Position numbers and translations under genes: made by a program. This document shows, one piece after another, positions 23,520 through 34,560 of a DNA stretch of 64,000 nucleotides. The notes under the pieces are model-generated. The model ran no database searches, was not told where the DNA came from, and was given only the letters and a program-made list of their open reading frames with translations. Source of the stretch: Rapana venosa (Eukaryota > Mollusca > Gastropoda > Neogastropoda > Muricidae); the NCBI GenBank assembly GCA_028751875.1, contig CM054135.1, positions 67,158,747-67,222,746 of the forward strand. Direction: 5' to 3'. Positions within the stretch are counted from its first letter, which is position 1. Every line of letters begins with the position of its first letter.

Positions 23520-23900
23520 TTATCCTGCCATTGTTCGTCCACTGGAGCTTAAGATTAGTCTTACATTTTGGAATTTAATCGTAATCTACTCTCTTGCAAT
23601 TTTATGTTCAGTGGAATTTTAGACTAATCAGATAGCTTGGACAATATAAGTAATTCGTTTCATCGCAATTTTTCATTCATTGGCATTAAAGACTAACCGG
23701 TTTAATATCGTGTCAAAATATATAGCTTGGGCAATATGAGTAATTCGTTCCCTTAAAATTTTTCGTTCATTGACATTATTAAATACTAACCGGTTTAATA
23801 TCGTGGGATTTAAGAGCGGTTTGTTTCTTTGGAGTTGTTCGTCCAATGGAAGTCAAAAGAAGTCTAAAATCTTGAAATTTAAGAGTGATACACAATCTAA
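23520..23900 (+). repeat. Diverged ~90-100-bp tandem repeat
   Basis: Units at about 23630-23721 and 23722-23812 share ATAGCTTGGRCAATATRAGT, AATTCGTT, TTTTTCRTTCATTG and ACTAACCGGTTTAATATCGT. Flanking partial units (TTGTTCGTCC near 23532 and 23836) suggest 3-4 copies. Confidence 0.75.
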
Positions 23901-24290
23901 ACTTTTAAGTCTTGATTGCGACGAACACGAAACAAATCTCAATCGCACAAGGTTGATTCATCCATCTAAAATGATCCGGTACGAATCTGACGAAGGATAT
24001 AAGCATTCTTTTTCTTCTTGGGTTTTTTGGGTTTTTTAACAGAATGAAGCAGATTTATATGCAGTGCACAAAGCTGAACCGCGCTGACGTCATGTTTTGC
24101 TTCACAATAAAGAAGTTGACGTCACTTGAATATCTATAAATGTAGCAACAATAAATTATGAAAGTATCCAAATTCTTTTCCTTTAAGCGTAGTTTGAGTC
24201 ATAATCAAAGCACAGGCTGAATGCAAAAAAAAATAATAATAATCTGAATATTTCTCTGTGATCACTGGAAATAAAGATTCATTCACTCAA
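23900..24290. other. Unassigned AT-rich intron sequence
   Basis: It contains TGACGTCA-like CRE half sites (TGACGTCAT at about 24085, TTGACGTCAC at about 24117) about 30 bp apart. No other element recognised. Confidence 0.35.
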
Positions 24291-24291
24291 C

Positions 24292-24293
24292 AT

Positions 24294-24351
<58 letters not shown>

Positions 24352-24413
24352 CACACAACTGAGGAGACGGACAGTCCCATCCATGCAGCAGCAACAGCAG
24401 CAGCAGCAGCAGA
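24292..24413. repeat. (CT)n and (CAG)n microsatellites
   Basis: CT 24292-24349; CAG units 24387-24413. Confidence 0.95.
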
Positions 24414-24689
24414 CCAGCTGAGCGGTGACGGGTCAAATGGTCATGGGACAGTGACAGGAATCGATAGGACTTAACGCTGAAGCCAGGCTGCACGAACAGA
24501 GGCCAAGCAAGATATTCTTCCCAACACACGGTGGTCACTACTGCACCGTCCTTCTGCCTGACATCATCATTACCAACCATCACAAGGCATAGCCGACCAC
24601 CCATCTATCTCCCACAGGATAGACTGGAGAGAAACAGCACCGAGTTATCTGAGCATCTTTCTGTGTTGGCTGTGGTTTGGGTTTTTTTC

Positions 24690-24980
24690 TTCATTCCTCG
24701 GATGGAGTTCCGAAGTTCACCAATGGTGAGATTTTTGCGTATACGGCCGGGTTTTTTTCACCACCATTTAGGTAGCTAGCTGTATTCCGACTTCGGAAAT
24801 GGTGTCTAAAAACACGACACCTAACCTGTGTGCTTGCGATTTCTAAAACTGTTGTCATCCGTTCCTACCAGCCAGAAATGGCTTACTCTTTCGAAACGCG
24901 GAGCAGGATTTCAACGAGTGGGCAAGATGTTCGTGCATTTGCCCACGGGGCTTCAGTTTATAGTCTCAACCGATGGAACT
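24690..24980 (-). mobile_element. V-type SINE with subfamily C tail
   Basis: The minus strand holds the V core (GAGACTATAAACTGAAGCCC-like, right end), the segment with ACGAACATCTTGCCC, then GTGTCGTGTTT and the C tail (GAAGTCGGAATACAGC, ACGCAAAAATCTCACCATTG, GAACTTCGGAAC). The tRNA head was not found. Confidence 0.75.
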
Positions 24981-25790
24981 TTTTTTACTTGTTAGGCAGG
25001 TGAACGTCTTAACCGTCCTGCCTACTTCTACCCCCTTCATATCTGGGTATCTAATTCACACAACGATCAAGCAAAATGCTCACTAAAACAAAACAAAAAG
25101 CCGGGGGGGGGACAAGGAAAGAAACTGCAGTTTAAACAGAATGTAAAGATCTACACACATTTCAGCCTTTATATTCCAAAACATTTTTACAGGTTATGCT
25201 GATCTTTCTACCTCCTTTCTCCAATAAACACTTACACACTCTCCCTCCAACCACCACCCCCACCCCCCATTTCCTTTTTAAAAAAAAGGGGGGGGAGGCG
25301 TATCTCTCAAGAGAAGGTCAGTTCTAATGTCTCAGAATATCGTATCTAAAACTGCCCCCTACCATGTTTTTTTAATTTCTTTTCTGACTAACCCACCATT
25401 TTAACAGCAGACGTAGGTACATCCGATCAGGTTTAAAACTGCAAATCTTAAATAATAATTATAATGATAACAACAATAATGATGATGATAAAATCATACT
25501 GAAAAGAGCCATGGAACCCCTACCAAACGTTCACGAAAACTTCAGTTCAATCAAGACTCAAATACACAACTGAATTTTTCATCATCAATATAGTGTTCAA
25601 AAGCAATATGACAGTACAGGTAAGGCATATTTTGATCGTAAGTGATACACATATACAAGATATCCGAAACCTTCAATTCCAGTTAACGCACAAGAGATGA
25701 TATCGGCAAACAATATCCTTAACACACCACTTTCATGAAACAATACATCAGACCACGTAACCAAATCAAATATCAATATAACACACACAC
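24980..25790. other. Unassigned intron sequence
   Basis: Short G and C runs near 25105 and 25250-25295; no element recognised. Confidence 0.5.
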
Positions 25791-25937
25791 ACGCACGTAC
25801 GCACGCGCAAGAACACAGACAGAAACAACTCTTTTTTAAACAAAATATTGCTTGTGTGCCTGGGCAACACACTAATGTAAACGCACGCACGCGCGCGCGC
25901 GCGCACACAACACACACACACACACACACACACACAG
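25790..25937. repeat. (CA)/(CG)n patches
   Basis: CA/CGCA around 25790-25810 and CG/CA around 25880-25937. Confidence 0.9.
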
Positions 25938-26131
25938 TGCCAGACAGGCAGACAGACAATCAGACAGATAGAGAGACAAACGTCAACATTAGTTAAGGGA
26001 TCAAAACCAGTTTTCAGCTAAATTGGGACAGTGAAGGGTGGAAAGTGTGTCTTTTAGTCTGTCAAAAATACCACTAAAAAATAACCAGGAAACGGACACA
26101 AAGAACAAAATAGAAAGGATCAGAAAATGAA

Positions 26132-26263
<132 letters not shown>

Positions 26264-26444
26264 AAAACAAACCAGGAAGCAAGAAAGAAAAAAGGATGAG
26301 GAGAGAAAGAAAGGTAAAAACTAAAAATAAAAATGAAATAAAAGCGGCAATAATGGGGGGAGGGGGAGGGAGGGGGGGTAAAAAATGTTCAAAAATACAT
26401 AAAAACAGATCGACTAAACCAAAAAAAGACACAGAGATGACTGA

Positions 26445-26562
26445 CTATCCCCCATGTCGGAATGGAGCTACCTTATGGTCGATAAACGGTCACATACGCA
26501 AAATCTCACTACTGATAAACCTCGGAGCCCTAGCCAAACCAAAAAAAAAAAAAAAAAAAAAC
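26445..26562 (+). mobile_element. SINE tail, subfamily C, with poly-A
   Basis: GTCGGAATGGAGCTACCTTA, CGGTCACATACGCAAAATCT, CTGATAAACCTCGGAGCC and AGCC followed by about 20 A, as expected of a retroposed 3' end. Confidence 0.75.
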
Positions 26563-26651
26563 CCGAACGAATGAAATTAGAAAGAGATGGCGGAGGAGCA
26601 CAAAGAAAGGCAGGAAGGAAAACAGAAAGGGCAGTAGTATGCAGACAAGCG

Positions 26652-26820
<169 letters not shown>

Positions 26821-27059
26821 AGCGTGATCCGCCTGTTGACGACAGCTTAGCGAAACGATCGTGGAAATCACGCCGACACGCAACCAAAGACAAAAAACGT
26901 AAAATATGTATAGATAAATAAAGTGACATAATCACAGCTGATATCTATCAAGCAGATATCACCAAATATGTGTATGAATGTTTTTTTAAGAAAAGAGAAA
27001 ATGGGAAGTAAAATGCAACATGCTTTAGTGTACATCATTTTTCAGCCAAAGAGATGATT

Positions 27060-27152
27060 ATATATAAGTGATGTTTGCTTGTTTTGTTGTTGTGTCAAAT
27101 TAGTCTACTTGACTTACATGGCAATAAGATATTCTGAATCTGAATCTGAATA
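27060..27152 (+). mobile_element. LINE 3' end with (TCTGAA)n tail
   Basis: CATGGCAATAAGATATTCTG followed by AATCTG repeats is the typical 3' end of a non-LTR element with a short terminal repeat. No coding part was found. Confidence 0.55.
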
Positions 27153-27382
27153 CTGCTCTCTTCATTCCTTCTCACCTACCGGCCATTAATTAATAAAGGG
27201 GTAAGCAGAAATATTAACATATACGTTCAGTGATGTCATCATTTGAAAAAAGTAAATAAAACTTAATATATAAATAAACATACTTATCTCATCATTTTGA
27301 AGGGAAAAACATAAGTAAGAATTAATACAAACTAATAATTAGATGATAACGAAGGTGATCGTGATGAAAAGGTGCGGGAGAA

Positions 27383-27580
27383 TATGGATCGGTTGTCTAG
27401 AGGTAACGCACCTGCCTAGAAATCGAAAAGTCCGGGGTTCGATACCCGTTCGTGCTAAAAACCACCCCCACCCGACGTTGGAATGTGGCTACCTTAATGG
27501 AAGGCAAAAACGGTTGCACACCCAAAAAAATCTCACCACTGATAAACGTCGGAGCTAAAGTCGAGGAACGAAGAACAAAT
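27383..27580 (+). mobile_element. SINE with tRNA head joined directly to subfamily C tail
   Basis: Head GATCGGTTGTCTAGAGGTAA and a good B box GGGGTTCGATACCC, then directly the C tail (GACGTTGGAATGTGGCTACC, CACCACTGATAAACGTCGGA, GAGGAACGAAG). The V core is absent. Confidence 0.8.
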
Positions 27581-27589
27581 AAAATAAAT

Positions 27590-27631
27590 AAAACTTAACT
27601 GTAAAAAAAAGAAACACAAAACACACGCACA

Positions 27632-27662
<31 letters not shown>

Positions 27663-28415
27663 CCAGAATGAAGCCAAAATATGTATGAAAAATTCCCAGA
27701 AAATCGACATTTTTATCACACGCCTGACCTAACCCAATTCCACGGGAATATTTCAAATGTACGCATCTATTCGCCAACTTACGGCTTTAAAGTAGAAACG
27801 CTACTAATGTGTTTGACCAACACAGAAAAAGGCAAGTGCCCTTAATGTCTTTATTGTTAAATGAGTCTGTAATCTACACATTATGCATAAAATAATTTCA
27901 ACAATTGTTATTTCAATAACTGTGTCGATTTCTGTCATAAGAAATACTTAACTTCAGAAACATTTTCACCACTTCAAAAAAAAAATTCTTCAAATCGATT
28001 TTTTTTAACTAGGTTTGAAAAGTTTATTCACAAAGAAACATACACTGCACTAAAACTGATGTTAACAGCCAAGGCACTACAGGCATAACAAGCAAATAGC
28101 TTAGAAGGTGGCCCTAATACATAAAACATTAAAATGAACTGTCATCTCGTACCTAGCATGCATCTGTTCATATACAACATGATATTCTTTTCAATACAAT
28201 TCCAACTATAACATATCGACTTATCATTTTTTCCTATTTTGAATCTCTTGCCCTGCCACGCAAAACTATTCCAACTGACAGACAGACAAGCTGACTGACT
28301 GATGAATAATTCAATACAGGGAATGGCACACACAGATCTCACCGTTTAACCAAACTCTTTTTAACTTTATTTTTAAATTTACAAAGCGTCGGAATCGTCA
28401 TTTGAATGTTCTAAT
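27590..28415. other. Unassigned AT-rich intron sequence
   Basis: One (CA)n patch at 27625-27663; otherwise nothing recognised. Confidence 0.5.
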
Positions 28416-28419
28416 CCAA

Positions 28420-28600
28420 GAGTATAGGATCGAGTCACCCCTGAGGCGTCTATCGAAGAAGACTTACTCTAAAGAGTTAACATTAAGAGGCATCGACTCT
28501 GTTCTCTCTGTAAGTACTTCAGAACTGATTTAACTATACCGAGGTCCGAGTACGAACACACTAGTAACAACTTAGGCACACATTAAAATAAGATGGGTAA
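28420..28600 (+). mobile_element. Probable SINE, subfamily A, heavily diverged
   Basis: AGAGTTAACATTAAGAGGCA, AACTATACCGAGGTCCGAGT, ACGAACACACTAG and GCACACATTAAAATAAG occur in the order of subfamily A. Confidence 0.5.
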
Positions 28601-28744
28601 GAGGACGCATCGTACGTGTATCTATGTGCGTGCAGGCGAAAGAGATAGGGAGAGAGGGAGGGAGGGAGGGAGACAGATAGACAGACACCCAGACAGATAC
28701 GCAGGCAGACAGGCACAGAGATTGAGAGAGAGAGAGAGAAAAAC

Positions 28745-28817
28745 AAACACACAGACATAGAGCATGCATGTGTGTGTGTGCGTGCGTGCGTGCGTGCGTG
28801 CGTACGTGCGTGCGTGC

Positions 28818-28855
<38 letters not shown>

Positions 28856-28891
28856 GTGTGTGTGTATGTGTGTGTGCACGCGCGCGCGCGT
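28745..28891. repeat. (GTGC)/(GT)/(CG)n array
   Basis: Alternating purine-pyrimidine over about 145 nt. Confidence 0.95.
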
Positions 28892-29059
28892 GATACACGA
28901 CAGGGTGTGGACGTACGTGTGCACCCAAGTGCGTCCGACAGTTAGACTAAGAACACGAGCCGGCGTATCGGTGAACACTGGACAATAGATATGCAGACCT
29001 TCAAGACACCCGACCACGACAAGAAAACAGCAAGAACAGAAACAGACACCGGTCAGATT

Positions 29060-29162
29060 GGAAACAGAAAAAAGGAAGAAAAAGAAAGACAGAAAGAAAG
29101 CAAAGACAGACAGACAGAAAGCAAAGAAAGAAGAAAATACAGAAACAAAGAAAGAAACAAAG

Positions 29163-29227
<65 letters not shown>

Positions 29228-29678
29228 AAGAAAGAAAGAAAGAACAAAAGCAAGAAAGCAAGCAAAGAAAGAACAAAAGAACGAAAAAGAGAAAACAAGA
29301 AAATCAAGAAAGAAGAAAGAACGAAAGAAAGAAAGAAAGGACGCTAGACGGATAAGACCTAAAACATACAAAACACATAATGAGAGGAAGACGGAACACG
29401 TGAAATAACCTGAACACTTGGACACAGAAATAGACAGAGAGGCTGGGGGGGAAAAAAAACAAATAATAATACAAGCAACAAAAACAAAGACATCAAAAAC
29501 AGGAAAGACAGACACGAGGAAATGAAGAAAACAGTCGAGAGAGAGGGTAGAGGGGGGAGAGAGAAAGAGGGGGAGAGACAGGGAGAGAGAGGAGGGAGGG
29601 AGGGAGAGAGAGAGAGAGAGAGGAGAAGGGAAAGAGGGAGAGAGGGGGAGAGGGAGAGAGAGAGGAGAGAGGGAGAGG

Positions 29679-29727
<49 letters not shown>

Positions 29728-29730
29728 ACA
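29060..29730. repeat. Long polypurine region (AAAG, GA, GGA)
   Basis: AAAG/GAAA units 29065-29340 with a GA core 29165-29225; GA/GGA units 29533-29727. Long minus-strand frames here (Phe/Leu/Ser-rich) are read-through. Confidence 0.9.
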
Positions 29731-29896
29731 GCAAGAAAAATAAACGAGCAGGATGAAGAATACATAGGAGAGGAAAGAAGACAGACAAACTGTGATGAAG
29801 AGAAAGGCAACAGGGAAGAAGGACAAGAACAACTAAGAGAAGACAGATAGAGAAAAAAAACGGAATGAGAGACAGACTGATGAGAGACAGAATGGA

Positions 29897-30195
29897 GTGG
29901 ATCAGTGTTGAGGTACGCGCTGTCTAGAAAGCGAAAGTCGGGCGGAAGTGTGGGGGTTCGAATCCGTTGGACCGAAATTTCCCGCCATCTTAGACATGAG
30001 TGGTGGTGGCGTAGTCTTCGATGAGACGAAAACCGAGGTCCGTGTTACAAGAGAGTTGCCGGCAAAATTATGTAGAAAAAGCACTTGATAGGAAACAATA
30101 CAGTGCAGAGGAAAAGAAAAAAAATGGGTGCGGCCGTGTGGGACGCGACTTCGGGAAGACAGCCCGATTCAGCAGAGAAATCTGCGTATTAAAGT
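29897..30195 (+). mobile_element. V-type SINE, subfamily B, with many single-base losses
   Basis: The order matches the copy at 17962: GGATCAGTG, GCTGTCTAGAAAGCGAAAGT, GGTTCGAATCC, GATGAGACG, AAACCGAGGTCCGTG, CAAGAGAGTTGCC. Many doublets are reduced to single bases (AACGCGCC to ACGCGC, TCGGATGAG to TCGATGAG). The LINE-like tail is missing. Confidence 0.8.
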
Positions 30196-30199
30196 AGGT

Positions 30200-30560
30200 A
30201 AAATAAATAAACAAAATAAACTAAATAAATACTGACCAACAGACAAAAAGACAGACAGAGGGAATGATGGAAGAAAGCATGCACGAGATTAAAGAAGAAA
30301 ACAGACACTCAGGAGGGAGTGAAGAAGGGAGACAGACAGACGGACAAATAGGCAAGAGGATATGAAAAAGGAAAACATACAAGCATACAAGAAAAATATA
30401 CAGGCAGATCATAGGCAGGCAGACAGATAAGGGAGGATAAAGAGAAAAGATTAAGAGACGAAATAACCAAAAACCAATTTCAGGGAAAGAACAGAGGACA
30501 GAGACAGAAGAAATGAAAGAGCGACAGACGTAGAAGAGAGACAAACAAAACGAAATATTC
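30200..30560. other. Purine-rich unassigned sequence
   Basis: AGACAGACA-rich, no unit array and no gene. Confidence 0.5.
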
Positions 30561-30562
30561 AA

Positions 30563-30565
<3 letters not shown>

Positions 30566-30604
<39 letters not shown>

Positions 30605-30632
30605 CACATCACATCACATCACATCACATCAC
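30566..30632. repeat. (CA)n-(CATCA)n microsatellite
   Basis: CA units followed by six to seven ATCAC pentamers. Confidence 0.95.
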
Positions 30633-30952
30633 AACATCCCAATTTTGTTAAGCATAATTTCCTTCTTCGAATATTACTTTGAGTGAAATGACGTTAAATC
30701 TTTAAAAAAAACAAATTAATTTAAACATTTAAGGAACAAACGCACACACATGAAGGAATAACTGAAAGAAGACAACGACAGAGAAAGACAGACAGACGCA
30801 CAGACAGACAGATAGGAGAAAACAAGAGGCAGGAAGGGGGGTGGGGGGGAGGGAGGGGTAGGTGTGGTTCAATGTAACCTGACGCAGGGAAGCCAGTGAA
30901 GTCCACAATCGATGCTGTGGACCCAGGGAGGCTAATTGTGGTGACCCCGGCC

Positions 30953-31014
30953 TTGCCACAGCCACAGTCACAGCCACAGCCACAGTCACAGCCACAGCCA
31001 CAGTCACAGTCACA
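30953..31014 (+). repeat. (CACAGY)n hexamer array
   Basis: About ten CACAGC/CACAGT units, read VAVT on the minus strand. Confidence 0.95.
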
Positions 31015-31170
31015 ACTCGGCTATAGATAGATAGATAGCTAATGGCTAGAACTCTCTCTGCCTGTCTGCGTGCTCATTTTTGTCGCCGGTTTTGTTGTTT
31101 TTTGTGGGGGGGGTTGGGGTTGCTTTTTTGGTTGTTGTTTTTTGTTTTGTTTTGGGGGAAATTTTCGTCT

Positions 31171-31258
31171 GATATATATAGATAGATATGTAGATATAGA
31201 TATAGAGAGAGATATATATATAGTCCGTGTATGTTTATGAGTATATATATAAATATAT
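31171..31258. repeat. (TA)/(GATA)n patches
   Basis: TATATA and GATA units just before a SINE head. Confidence 0.9.
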
Positions 31259-31260
31259 AA

Positions 31261-31650
31261 GACGGAGGCTGTACCCGAGTGCATAAGACCGTTCGACTTC
31301 TATCCCGTAAGTCCATGAAATCGTGAGTTCGAATTTCGACGGCGCCTGATGAATTAAGAGTTGGGACTTTTACGATCTCCCGGGTCAACTTTTCAATTGC
31401 AGACCTGCCAGTGCCTTAATTTCCTTCGTGTATATATATATATATACACGTGCAGAAGATCAAATACGCACGTTAAAGATCCCATACTTCTTGTCAGGGT
31501 CCGGTGGGAAAGAAACACGAACATAACATACATCCTTTGAAGTCAGAATACGGCTACCTTCATGGTGGGCAAAAACGGTCACATGTATACGCAAAATCAA
31601 ACCATTGGTGAACCTCGAAGCTCTAAGCGAGGAACGGGGAAAAAATACCT
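31261..31650 (+). mobile_element. SINE with different tRNA head/body and subfamily C-like tail
   Basis: Head GGAGGCTGTACCCGAGTGCA with B box GAGTTCGAATTTC; body GATCTCCCGGGTCAAC, GCAGACCTGCCAGTGCCTTA, GAAGATCAAATACGCACGTT, AAAGATCCCATACTTCTTGT; tail GAATACGGCTACCTTCATGG, TGGGCAAAAACGGTCAC, GAGGAACGGGG. The body has no V core, so this is a separate SINE lineage using the same tail type. Confidence 0.8.
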
Positions 31651-31652
31651 AT

Positions 31653-31658
<6 letters not shown>

Positions 31659-31705
<47 letters not shown>

Positions 31706-31755
31706 CCTTCTCTTCTCTTCTCTCTCTCTTCTCTTCTCTTCTCTTCTCTTCTCTT

Positions 31756-31804
<49 letters not shown>
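31659..31804. repeat. (CT)n with (TCTCT)n block
   Basis: CT units flank a TTCTC pentamer block at 31729-31762. Confidence 0.95.
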
Positions 31805-31818
<14 letters not shown>

Positions 31819-32224
31819 TGAATATTCATTTTCTGTTTTCAGATCTGTCATTCCGCGCTGAAGATTTTTCATTTCCAAGAGCATAAAGATGAACGGAAAC
31901 CCGTTTATATCATAAGGCCAAAAACAGCGAAACGCGTGTTTGTTCTGCATCCTCAATTGATAATCTCAGGATGAAGTTGATCCAGCTAAAAATGGACGGA
32001 CGCAACAACCGAGTGTTATCACAATCCATCTAATCCTCTAACCTGAAGCCAAGACTTGCGATTCGTTTGTCGGCATTTGGATGTAATATCGGTTTCAAAA
32101 ATCTCATTTTGTCATTTTTGTCGAGCGCAAATTTAAAATTCTTGATCGTGATTTCAACTTCAGGAAGTGCAAACTAATTAATGACGAGAAAGCGCACCGT
32201 TTGTCTATGCATAACACGTTCCAA

Positions 32225-32552
32225 AACGGAACGATATGCAATTATTACTTGCGTTATATTGATTTAACATATTAGCAGACTCTCTTAACATGCAACATGT
32301 CTGTGGAAGTGTATCGCCAACTTAAGCTGACATATCAACGCGAAAATCGCAGAAGCGCATCTACTAAAAGCAAGCCAGTTTGCATTAAAGAGAATGATAT
32401 GCAATCATTGCTTGCGTGTTACTGAATTAACATATTATATGCTCTGTTGATATGCAATATGTCCGCGATAGTATTTATGCATCAGAAGCTGATATGTCCA
32501 CGCACATATCACAGGGATGCATTCACCAACGCAAGCAAGTATGCATAATCAC
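32225..32552 (+). repeat. Diverged tandem duplication (2 x ~165 bp) near RAR exon 1
   Basis: Units at about 32225-32390 and 32391-32552 share GATATGCAATYATT, ACTTGCGT or GCTTGCGT, TTAACATATTA, GCAACATGTC or GCAATATGTC, AGCTGACATAT or AGCTGATATGT, and end with GCATTA or GCATAA. ATGCAAT/ATGCATAA octamer-like motifs recur. Confidence 0.7.
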
Positions 32553-32699
32553 AATCATACAAACAATCATGTGCCGGGTTGATGTTTCACAAAATTAATA
32601 CATTACGCCCAACCGACGTACAAACTCGCACACAAGCGTGTCTGCATGCGCGGAACACGAACACGTATACTATGCAAGTGCTAATAGTTATGATGCAAA

Positions 32700-32771
32700 C
32701 CACACACACACACGCGCGCGCCACACACATACCACACACACACACACAAAACACACACACCCACACACACA

Positions 32772-32804
<33 letters not shown>
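32700..32804. repeat. (CA)n microsatellite forming the RAR exon-1 donor
   Basis: CA on the plus strand is (GT)n in the transcript, and its first GT is the splice donor. Confidence 0.95.
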
Positions 32805-32806
<2 letters not shown>

Positions 32807-33072
32807 GTGAAGAACATCTCCTCCGTTCCGCCCATGCCCCTGCAGCAAGAGTAGGAGGAGGTAGACGACGGGGACATGTCCACCACGCCCTGCATGCCCC
32901 CCATGCCCTGCGCTTCCCCGCCGTAGTAGACCCCGCCATTCCCGCCATTGTAGCCCGGGTAGCTGTGCTGCTGGGGGTAGTAGCCGTTGGTCTGTGTGCC
33001 CATGCCTCCCCCACCCCAGCCGTTGCAATCGAACCACTCCATCTTGGGTATTGGGGTGGCGGAGGGGAGCAT
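32805..33072 (-). CDS. RAR: Retinoic acid receptor, N-terminal A/B-domain exon
   Basis: This is the upstream coding exon of the RAR gene, a ligand-type nuclear receptor acting in the nucleus. From the first ATG (33070-33072; A at -3) it encodes 89 residues plus one base, and ends at a GT donor (32803-32804) in phase 1. A second ATG 10 codons later (M-E-W-F) has a stronger context (A at -3, G at +4) and could be the true start. The peptide is rich in Gly, Tyr, Met and Ser (GYYPQQHSYPGY, VYYGGE), as expected of a disordered A/B activation region. The frame stays open upstream to a TGA at 33157-33159, so either this exon contains the 5' UTR, or it starts at an acceptor between those points; no convincing polypyrimidine tract was seen. 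Its link to the zinc-finger exon rests on strand, phase and order, since A/B domains are poorly conserved. Confidence 0.72.
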
Positions 33073-33159
33073 GTTGGGAGGGACGTGGGAAGAAATGGTG
33101 GTGGTTTTCACTCCCACCACTGTCGACACCTGATCCGGACTTGCCCGTGTCTGGGATCA

Positions 33160-34260
33160 AGAGGTCTGAACACGACTCGCGGGTTTCTTTCTGCCCAGAA
33201 CTGTGGTACCTTAAGCACTAGTGTCTTTTTTTTTTCTCAAAAGATTCTCTCACGATTCCACAACTCAGTGCAGGACTTGCCACGTTCTCCAGATCGCTCT
33301 ACTGGGGTTTCGTGGTTATACAGTCTATTTCAGGATAAGTCGTCTCTACTCATTTAGTTGATAGTTCGTGCATCTTTCCGTAACTAACCTTCCCCCTGAT
33401 CTTGGCACTGAAGAAAAGTTTCGTGTGCTAGGCTGACTGAAGGGAGTTCTGTCTCTCTACCACTGCGATACGCTGAAGAAGACGGGAGAAGAAATTCCAC
33501 AACACGAAGAGAAGGCTGGTGGTGCAAAACAGGACCGGGAACATCAAAGAAAGAACAAGCTTCCTCACACTGATTTATGGCAACCTTTCAGGACTGATTG
33601 GCAGTCCATGATCAATCTAGCATAGCTTGAAGTTCGAAATTTTGCTTTTCACAAACCGAACTTTTCTCCCCACTTTAGCACCGAATTCCAGCTTATTTCC
33701 AGACACCGTCCTCAAAGTGTAACTCACTTCACCAGTCTGTCATTTACACACGCTTGACATTAATTCTCTACCTCACAGTTGATACAAAGAACGGCCTAAA
33801 ACAATTTCCATGTACTAACACACGATGTTTGTCGTTTTCTTCATTACAGTCTATGTCTTGCCATTGACTGATCGTCGCTTCTGGTTATCGCTCCGTGGAC
33901 CTTTTCACCAAAGTAGTCCTCTTTTCACACTGACTGAATGTCGTTCTTTCCATAGCTATCATAACAACAATCCACGTCTCACCCCCTCACTCTGTAAAAA
34001 CTTAACTGATGAACCATAAAGAGTACACCCATTTCACAGCTTACTCAATGTATTTCTGCGAAGGTCTTCAACAACACATGAAATTTATTGTCTGTAACTT
34101 ATACGTAGGTGAAAAGGGTCAGCATGTACTTGGCATAAAAACACATTAACACACACTTTAGTCCGCGGGACAGTCCTAGTAAATGCAACAATTCAGATGA
34201 TAAACACGGGCACCAACAATGAAATAAAGGAATAAATAATAGAGCGTGACATCCACAACA
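33160..34260. other. Low-repeat sequence upstream of RAR A/B exon
   Basis: No microsatellite or SINE. It could hold 5' UTR or regulatory sequence; no splice signal or promoter could be fixed. Confidence 0.4.
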
Positions 34261-34560
34261 GTACTAAGCACGTGAAGGCAGACTGGCAAAAGGTTTTTTT
34301 GTCCAGGCAGAAAACCAGCCACACGGAAAGCCCTGCCCTACGGAGGAGAAGGAGGGCCTGAGGGCTGCCGAGCTCTGCCAGCTGATTGGTCCTGCCCTGC
34401 CTGCCTGACTGCCTCCGTCCCCCTGCTCAGCGAGGATGTGGAGGAGGGCTGGAGGACTGACGGCAGCCACGGCAGACCCTGCACCGCACTGCACCGCACT
34501 ACACTGCACTGTGTGAACGAAGAAACATCCACACACGTCTCCTCCCTCGATAGCCAGTGA
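34260..34560 (-). promoter_or_regulatory. Candidate RAR promoter or 5' region
   Basis: This block is free of microsatellites and visibly GC-richer than its neighbours. It lies about 1.2 kb upstream of the A/B exon. On the minus strand it carries a CCAAT box (34385-34389, context GGACCAATCAGC), and an E-box CACGTG lies at about 34270. Short CTGCACCGCA repeats occur at 34480-34510. No TATA box or transcription start can be placed, so assignment to RAR is inference from position only. Confidence 0.25.

Noticed and set aside
28622..29788. 388-codon minus-strand open frame
   Set aside because: Ser/Leu/Phe-rich read-through of polypurine tracts and CA repeats; no domain or splice structure.
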